Of a DNA stretch of 38,674 nt, positions 33,785 to 38,674 are shown in pieces; within the stretch, counting starts at the first letter, position 1; each line of letters starts with the position of its first letter. Under the pieces are notes generated by a model. The model ran no database searches, was not told the DNA's origin, and saw only the letters and a program-made list of their open reading frames with translations. The DNA is from Eubacterium sp. (GTDB lineage Bacteria; Bacillota; Clostridia; Oscillospirales; Acutalibacteraceae): assembly GCA_017450645.1 (NCBI GenBank), contig JAFSTE010000004.1:1-38674 (forward strand). Direction: 5' to 3'. The position numbers were made by a program, and so were the translations under genes.

Positions 33785-36700
33785 ATGGATAACAATACAA
33801 ACGATTTCAGTTCAATCAAAATCGGACTTGCTTCCCCCGAGCGTATCCGCGAATGGTCATACGGCGAGGTTACGAAGCCCGAAACTATAAATTACAGAAC
33901 ACTTAAGCCCGAACGCGACGGTCTTTTCTGCGAAAGGATTTTCGGTCCCATGAAGGACTGGGAGTGCCACTGCGGTAAGTACAAAAGAGTTCGCTATAAG
34001 GGTAAGGTCTGCGAGCGTTGCGGCGTTGAAATCACACGCGCTAAGGTACGCCGTGAGCGTATGGGTCATATCGAGCTTGCAGCTCCCGTATCGCATATCT
34101 GGTACTTCAAGGGTATCCCGAGCCGCTTGGGTCTTGTGCTTGACATCAGCCCGAGATATCTCGAAAAGGTGCTTTACTTTGCGCTTTACATCGTAACAGA
34201 CCCCGGCGATACTCCACTTGAGAAAATGCAGATACTCAACGAAAAAGAGTATGCCGAGATGCGCGAGAGATACGAGGACGACTTCGAGGCAGGAATGGGC
34301 GCAGAGTCTATTAAAAAGCTGCTTCAGGATATCGACATTGTACAGCTCAGAGACGAGCTTACCGAAGAGCTTGAAACCGCAACAGGTCAAAAGAGAGTTA
34401 AGCTCCTCAAGAGGCTTGATGTTGTAGACGCTTTCTACAACAGCGGAAATAAGCTCGAGTGGATGATTATGGATGTAATTCCGGTAATTCCTCCGGATAT
34501 CCGTCCTATGGTACAGCTTGACGGCGGACGCTTTGCGACCTCCGACCTCAACGACCTTTACAGACGAGTTATTAACAGAAATAACCGTCTTAAGAGACTT
34601 ATCGAGCTCAATGCTCCCGATATTATCGTAAGAAACGAAAAGAGAATGCTTCAGGAGTCCGTTGACGCCCTTATTGATAACGGCAGACGCGGAAGGCCTG
34701 TTACCGGACCTTCAAACCGTCCGCTTAAATCTCTTTCGGATATGCTTAAGGGAAAGCAGGGACGCTTCCGTCAGAACCTTCTCGGTAAGCGTGTTGACTA
34801 CTCCGGCCGTTCGGTTATTGTAGTAGGCCCCGAGCTTAAGATGTATCAGTGCGGTCTTCCTAAGGAGATGGCTATCGAGCTCTTCAAGCCGTTTATTATG
34901 AAGCGTCTTGTTGAGGTTGGCGTATCCTCTAACATCAAGTCCGCAAGAAAGATGGTAGAAAAAGCAGACCGCTCAGAGGTTTGGGACGCATTAGAGGTTG
35001 TAATTAAGGACCATCCCGTAATGCTCAACCGTGCTCCCACACTTCACCGTCTCGGTATTCAGGCATTTGAGCCCGTACTCGTAGAGGGCAGGGCAATCAA
35101 GCTCCACCCGCTTGCTTGTACAGCGTTTAACGCTGACTTCGACGGTGACCAGATGGCTGTCCATGTACCGCTTTCTGCAGAAGCTCAGGCAGAGGCAAGA
35201 ATGCTTATGCTTGCTGCTAATAACCTTCTTAAGCCGTCCGACGGTAAACCCGTTGCTGTTCCTACACAGGATATGGTTATCGGTTCATACTACCTCACCA
35301 TGATTAAAGAGGGTGAGGCTGGCGCACCGAGAACCGAAATTGTAGACGGCGAAGAAGTTACAAGATACAATATCTACCGCGACAAGGACGAGGCTATGAT
35401 GGCGTTCCAGGAAGGCTCGCTCGGTCTTCACTCCGAGTGCCTTATCCGCTTCACTAAGGAAGTTGACGGCGAAACAAAGTCAAAGCTTGTTAAGACCACA
35501 ATCGGTAGAGTAATCTTTAATAACCCCGTTCCTCAGGACCTCGGCTTTGTTGACAGAAGCCTGCCCGAGAACGAATTTGAGCTTGAAGTTTCCTTCGTAG
35601 TTAAGAAGGGCGGCCTTGGTAAAATCGTTGATAAGTGTATAAGAAAGCACGGCGTTGCGGTAGCTTCCCGTATGCTTGACGAGCTTAAGGCTCAGGGCTA
35701 TAAGTACTCTACAATTTCGGGTACAACAGTAGCCGTTATCGACGCACTTATCCCTGAAAAGAAAAAGGAATACCTTGCTGAGGCTGAGTCAAAGGTTGAC
35801 GAAATTACACTTCACTATAACTTCGGTGAAATCACTAACGAGGAGCGCTCACAGGCTGTTATCAAGGCTTGGGAAGAGTGCACCGACAAGGTTTCAAACG
35901 AGCTTACAAGTAACTTCGACGGTACTCACAACCCGATTCATATGATGGTAGACTCGGGTGCTCGTGGTAGTACATCACAGCTTCGTCAGCTCGCAGGTAT
36001 GCGCGGACTTATCGCTAATACCTCGGGTAAGACAATCGAGGTACCTATCCGTGCTAACTACCGTGAAGGTCTTAACATTCTCGAATACTTCATCTCCTCG
36101 CGCGGTGCGCGTAAAGGTCTTACCGATACAGCGCTTCGTACGGCTGACTCGGGTTACCTTACCCGTAGGCTTGTTGATGTATCACAGGATGTAATTATCC
36201 GTGATAACGACTGTAAGTGCCACGAGGGTATTGATGTATACGCTATTATGGACGGTAACCGTGTTCTTGAATCACTCGAGGACAGACTCGTCGGCAGATA
36301 TGTTGTTGAACCCGTTGTTCACCCCGAAACCGGCGAAGTTCTTATGGATACCGACAGAATTATGAACGAAGAGGATGCTCAGCGTATCGTTGAGGCAGGT
36401 ATCACTTCTGTTAAGATTCGTTCGCTCATCACCTGTAAGTCAAGAAACGGCGTATGCTGCAAGTGCTACGGTTCTAACCTTGCGTTTAACGAGCCGGTAC
36501 AGGTCGGCGAGGCTGTTGGTACTATCGCAGCTCAGTCAATCGGTGAGCCGGGTACTCAGCTTACAATGAGAACCTTCCACACCGGTGGTGTTGCAGGCGG
36601 CGAGGATATCACTCAGGGTCTTCCCAGAGTCGAGGAACTCTTCGAGGCTCGTAAGCCTAAGCAGCTCGCAATCCTTACCGAAATCGAGGGCGATGTTCGC

Positions 36701-37429
36701 TTTGAGGAAATCAAGAAGAGCCGCCATGTTGTTGTATATAATAACGAAACGGGCGACGAGAAGAAGTATCTTATCCCTTACGGCGCAAGACTTCACGAGA
36801 ATATCTTAGAAGGCGCTCATGTTGATAAGGGTCAGGAGCTTACTATCGGTTCTAAGAACCCGCACGATGTACTTGCTATTCTCGGTAAAGAGGCTGTATA
36901 TAATTACCTTATTAAAGAGGTACAGTTCGCATACCGTACACAGGGTGTTGATATCAACGATAAGCACATTGAGGTTATCGTTCGTCAGATGCTTAAGAAG
37001 TGTACCGTTGACGACGCAGGCAGCACAGACCTTATCGCAGGTACAATGGTTGATGTAAGCCAGGTAGACGAGGCTAACGACGAAGTAGATAAGCGTATTG
37101 CTGCGGGCGAGGAAGGTCTTACCCACGCAACATATATCCCGATTCTTATGGGTATTACAAAGGCTTCGCTTGCTACGGATTCGTTCCTTTCGGCAGCTTC
37201 ATTCCAGGAAACCACGAGAGTTCTTACCGACGCTGCAATCAAGGGCAAGAGCGACCCGCTTATCGGTCTTAAAGAAAATGTTCTTATCGGTAAGCTTATC
37301 CCTGCCGGTACTGGTATGGATATCTTCCGCGAGGTTGATGTCGTACCGAGCTACTTCTCGGCAGAGGGCAAGGAGGAAATCCTTAACCTCGAGCAGCTCC
37401 AGGAACTATTAACAAGTTCTATGGAATAG
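33785..37429 (+). CDS. rpoC: RNA polymerase beta' subunit
   Basis: The 1214 residues begin with the zinc-binding segment [20 protein letters not shown] (near 58-77), followed by the clamp. The catalytic NADFDGD motif is at 449-455 with the three magnesium aspartates. A second zinc site is seen around CKCHEG and [13 protein letters not shown], and the bridge-helix/trigger-loop region contains [23 protein letters not shown] precedes the ATG, 39 bases after rpoB. No terminator with a T-run was seen; type A hairpin repeats follow the stop. Confidence 0.98.
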   Translation: MDNNTNDFSSIKIGLASPERIREWSYGEVTKPETINYRTLKPERDGLFCERIFGPMKDWECHCGKYKRVRYKGKVCERCGVEITRAKVRRERMGHIELAAPVSHIWYFKGIPSRLGLVLDISPRYLEKVLYFALYIVTDPGDTPLEKMQILNEKEYAEMRERYEDDFEAGMGAESIKKLLQDIDIVQLRDELTEELETATGQKRVKLLKRLDVVDAFYNSGNKLEWMIMDVIPVIPPDIRPMVQLDGGRFATSDLNDLYRRVINRNNRLKRLIELNAPDIIVRNEKRMLQESVDALIDNGRRGRPVTGPSNRPLKSLSDMLKGKQGRFRQNLLGKRVDYSGRSVIVVGPELKMYQCGLPKEMAIELFKPFIMKRLVEVGVSSNIKSARKMVEKADRSEVWDALEVVIKDHPVMLNRAPTLHRLGIQAFEPVLVEGRAIKLHPLACTAFNADFDGDQMAVHVPLSAEAQAEARMLMLAANNLLKPSDGKPVAVPTQDMVIGSYYLTMIKEGEAGAPRTEIVDGEEVTRYNIYRDKDEAMMAFQEGSLGLHSECLIRFTKEVDGETKSKLVKTTIGRVIFNNPVPQDLGFVDRSLPENEFELEVSFVVKKGGLGKIVDKCIRKHGVAVASRMLDELKAQGYKYSTISGTTVAVIDALIPEKKKEYLAEAESKVDEITLHYNFGEITNEERSQAVIKAWEECTDKVSNELTSNFDGTHNPIHMMVDSGARGSTSQLRQLAGMRGLIANTSGKTIEVPIRANYREGLNILEYFISSRGARKGLTDTALRTADSGYLTRRLVDVSQDVIIRDNDCKCHEGIDVYAIMDGNRVLESLEDRLVGRYVVEPVVHPETGEVLMDTDRIMNEEDAQRIVEAGITSVKIRSLITCKSRNGVCCKCYGSNLAFNEPVQVGEAVGTIAAQSIGEPGTQLTMRTFHTGGVAGGEDITQGLPRVEELFEARKPKQLAILTEIEGDVRFEEIKKSRHVVVYNNETGDEKKYLIPYGARLHENILEGAHVDKGQELTIGSKNPHDVLAILGKEAVYNYLIKEVQFAYRTQGVDINDKHIEVIVRQMLKKCTVDDAGSTDLIAGTMVDVSQVDEANDEVDKRIAAGEEGLTHATYIPILMGITKASLATDSFLSAASFQETTRVLTDAAIKGKSDPLIGLKENVLIGKLIPAGTGMDIFREVDVVPSYFSAEGKEEILNLEQLQELLTSSME

Positions 37430-37444
37430 AACTTAACCTTATGA

Positions 37445-37492
37445 CCTCCCTTGTCAAAGGGAGGGGGGACCGCTTGCGGTGGAGGGATGGTC
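37445..37492 (+). repeat. Interspersed repeat type A, first of a tandem pair
   Basis: CCTCCCTT-gtc-AAAGGGAGG, then CCGC-tt-GCGG and GGAGGGATGGTC. It starts 15 bases after rpoC; the second copy begins 72 bases later. Confidence 0.85.
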
Positions 37493-37516
37493 AAATATAA
37501 TCATCAATCCGTTTTG

Positions 37517-37564
37517 CCTCCCTTGCCAAAGGGAGGGGGACCACGAAGTGGTGGAGGGATGGTC
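37517..37564 (+). repeat. Interspersed repeat type A, second of a tandem pair
   Basis: Same as the first copy except that the second hairpin is CCAC-gaa-GTGG instead of CCGC-tt-GCGG: both arms changed together. Confidence 0.85.
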
Positions 37565-37599
37565 GTATAGTATAAGTAGACTTTAAACACCACATCTTA

Positions 37600-37660
37600 T
37601 AAGGCGATGACCACCCCTCTGTCACTATGTGACATCTCCCCTTAAAAGGGGCGACAAAAA
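37600..37660. repeat. Short type B repeat before the rpsL promoter
   Basis: GTCAC-tat-GTGAC (37621-37633) and CCCCTT/AAGGGG (37638-37651), preceded by GATGACCACCCCTCT as in the 28645 copy. Confidence 0.75.
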
Positions 37661-37683
37661 GGTTTGATTGATAAATATTGTGC

Positions 37684-37712
37684 TTGACAAAGTATTGTAA
37701 TCATTGTATAAT
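37684..37712 (+). promoter_or_regulatory. Consensus sigma-A promoter of rpsL
   Basis: TTGACA (37684-37689), 17 bases, TATAAT (37707-37712): both hexamers match the consensus exactly. It predicts a leader of about 200 bases. Confidence 0.92.
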
Positions 37713-37718
37713 ATTTAA

Positions 37719-37921
37719 TCGTGTCAGTGTGATTTTGTCGATTTTAACAAAATTTACACGAATTATTTGTACAAATCGCTATACAGAGTACGGCTCGTCC
37801 GTACTCTGTAGCGTTCGTATAAGTAAGGCTTCAAGCTTGTGGGCGGGACACCCGTACCCGATTATATTGAAACCTTACTTATGCGTACGACGCATAAATT
37901 TTACAGAAAGGAGATAAACTA
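37719..37921 (+). ncRNA. Structured rpsL leader with alternative hairpins
   Basis: Five paired regions are readable. P1: CGTGT/ACACG (37720-37760) with inner ATTTTGT/ACAAAAT. P2: TACAGAGTACGG-ctcgt-CCGTACTCTGTA (37782-37810), extended by CGC/GCG. P3: CGTATAAGTAAGG (37816-37828) with CCTTACTTATGCG (37873-37885), one wobble. P4: inside P3, CGGG-aca-CCCG with flanking GGG/CCC. P5: TTATGCGT-acg-ACGCATAA (37879-37897), 8 perfect pairs. P5 and P3 share 37879-37885, so they exclude each other. P5 ends 9 bases before the ribosome binding site GAAAGGAG. There is no terminator T-run, so control of translation or decay is more likely than attenuation. I do not recognise it as a named RNA family. Confidence 0.75.
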
Positions 37922-38341
37922 TTGCCTACCTTTAATCAGTTAGTTAGAACAGGACGCAAGTCCCTCGAAAAGAAGGCAAAAGCACCTGCACTTTTGAAGG
38001 GTCTTAACACTAAGAAAAATGTTATGACCGATAACGCTTCACCCCAGAAGCGCGGCGTTTGCACAGCAGTTAAGACAGCTACACCTAAGAAGCCTAACTC
38101 AGCACTTCGTAAGATTGCCAGAGTTCGTCTTACAAACGGTATGGAAGTATCTGCTTACATTCCCGGTGTTGGTCACAACCTTCAGGAGCACTCAGTTGTT
38201 ATGGTTCGCGGCGGTCGTGTAAAGGACCTTCCCGGTGTGCGTTACCACATCATCCGCGGCACACTCGATACTCAGGGTGTAACCGGCAGAATGCAGAGCC
38301 GTTCAAAGTATGGCGCTAAGAAGCCAAAGGTTAAGAAATAA
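37922..38341 (+). CDS. rpsL: 30S ribosomal protein S12, TTG start
   Basis: Decoding-centre protein of the small subunit. The 139 residues include [34 protein letters not shown] (Lys56/Lys57 match the streptomycin-determining region, wild type), and [20 protein letters not shown] followed by [12 protein letters not shown] with the conserved aspartate. The start is TTG 37922, with GAAAGGAG 8 bases ahead; the product from it begins exactly at the family N-terminus. It is transcribed from its own strong promoter and followed by rpsG after an unusually long 262-base gap. Confidence 0.97.
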   Translation: MPTFNQLVRTGRKSLEKKAKAPALLKGLNTKKNVMTDNASPQKRGVCTAVKTATPKKPNSALRKIARVRLTNGMEVSAYIPGVGHNLQEHSVVMVRGGRVKDLPGVRYHIIRGTLDTQGVTGRMQSRSKYGAKKPKVKK

Positions 38342-38459
38342 TTGATTAAAATCCGGTTTAATTGCGAATTTGCACATTTTTCCGATTTGAAATTCAGGCG
38401 TATGTCTGCATCGAAAAAATGCACAACTTCATCAATTTTCCCATGATTTTAATTCAATT
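38340..38459 (+). promoter_or_regulatory. Long-range fold in the rpsL-rpsG spacer, part 1
   Basis: The outer arms AATTGATTAAAATC (38340-38353, overlapping the rpsL stop) and GATTTTAATTCAATT (38445-38459) pair with one bulged base. Nested inside, TGCACATTTTTCCGA (38371-38385) and TCGAAAAAATGCACA (38411-38425) pair at 12 of 15 positions. No T-run follows the outer stem. Confidence 0.6.
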
Positions 38460-38488
38460 ATTACAAACTTAAAAAACTAAACAGGACT

Positions 38489-38539
38489 AACAATAGTTTA
38501 TCTATTATATAGCTTTTAGCTGATAAATGACCTATTGTT
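38489..38539 (+). promoter_or_regulatory. Hairpin in the rpsL-rpsG spacer, part 2
   Basis: AACAATAG (38489-38496) pairs with CTATTGTT (38532-38539), and TTTATC (38497-38502) pairs with GATAAA (38522-38527), separated by a 4-base bulge (38528-38531). An inner AGCT-ttt-AGCT may close the top. It ends 64 bases before rpsG. Confidence 0.65.
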
Positions 38540-38603
38540 GGCTCCACGGAAAAACCGAGTACCTATGAACTCATATAAATTTTAATGAAGGAGGGAAGCG
38601 AAG

Positions 38604-38674
38604 ATGCCAAGAAGAGGTCAAATCGCTAAGCGTGATGTACTTCCGGACCCGCTTTACAACTCAAAGGTTGTAAC
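38604..38674 (+). CDS. rpsG: 30S ribosomal protein S7, 5' fragment
   Basis: The first 23 codons (MPRRGQIAKRDVLPDPLYNS, then KVV) are present and the window ends inside the gene. GAAGGAGGG lies just upstream of the ATG. S7 nucleates assembly of the 30S head, and in enterobacteria it represses its own operon by binding the rpsL-rpsG spacer. rpsL-rpsG order is standard. Confidence 0.95.
   Translation, partial: MPRRGQIAKRDVLPDPLYNSKVV

Overview
The window is a core-genome segment of a low-to-mid GC Firmicute, most likely a clostridial Ruminococcaceae/Oscillospiraceae-type gut bacterium. Supporting this are the ctsR-mcsA-mcsB-clpC operon, McsB arginine kinase, folate-dependent TrmFO, the rnc-radical SAM-smc-ftsY and yhbY-yqeK-rsfS blocks, consensus sigma-A promoters, strong AGGAGG-type ribosome binding sites, and the hairpin-rich intergenic repeats typical of that group. 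The family assignment is inference; the species cannot be read from the sequence. All genes but one lie on the + strand. No tRNA, rRNA, CRISPR array, prophage or insertion sequence was seen.

Layout. 1-260: intergenic repeat DNA. 260-4935: CtsR-controlled protein quality control operon (ctsR, mcsA, mcsB, clpC) with two CtsR operators around its promoter. 4968-6428: gdhA with its own promoter and a terminator shared with a convergent minus-strand metallophosphoesterase gene (6441-7115). 7167-8608: a secreted, membrane-anchored D,D-carboxypeptidase. 8745-10109: infC-rpmI-rplT with an attenuator leader. 10172-14363: SPOUT rRNA methylase, dprA, topA. 14461-14829: an AT-rich four-helix-bundle gene next to a 61-bp triplicated repeat, lying between topA and trmFO. 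15027-23893: trmFO, plsX, rnc, a radical SAM gene, smc, ftsY. 23893-28525: rdgB, yhbY, yqeK, rsfS, leuS. 28804-29447: a flavodoxin-like reductase. 29510-37429: two AT-rich stem-loops, then rpoB-rpoC. 37684-38674: rpsL with a long structured leader, then the 5' end of rpsG after a long structured spacer.

The genes are mostly housekeeping: protein homeostasis, translation, transcription, chromosome segregation and secretion. The unusual material is in the gaps and in a few active sites. Gaps carry modular repeats built from short hairpins whose arms change in a compensated way between copies. Upstream of rpoB, two adjacent stem-loops share geometry and loop sequence but have different arm sequences. 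The rpsL leader can form mutually exclusive hairpins, and the rpsL-rpsG spacer can fold over most of its length. Three enzymes (McsB, the metallophosphoesterase, the D,D-carboxypeptidase) lack residues normally conserved in their active sites. Structure statements come from reading complementarity by eye; no folding, alignment or database search was run.
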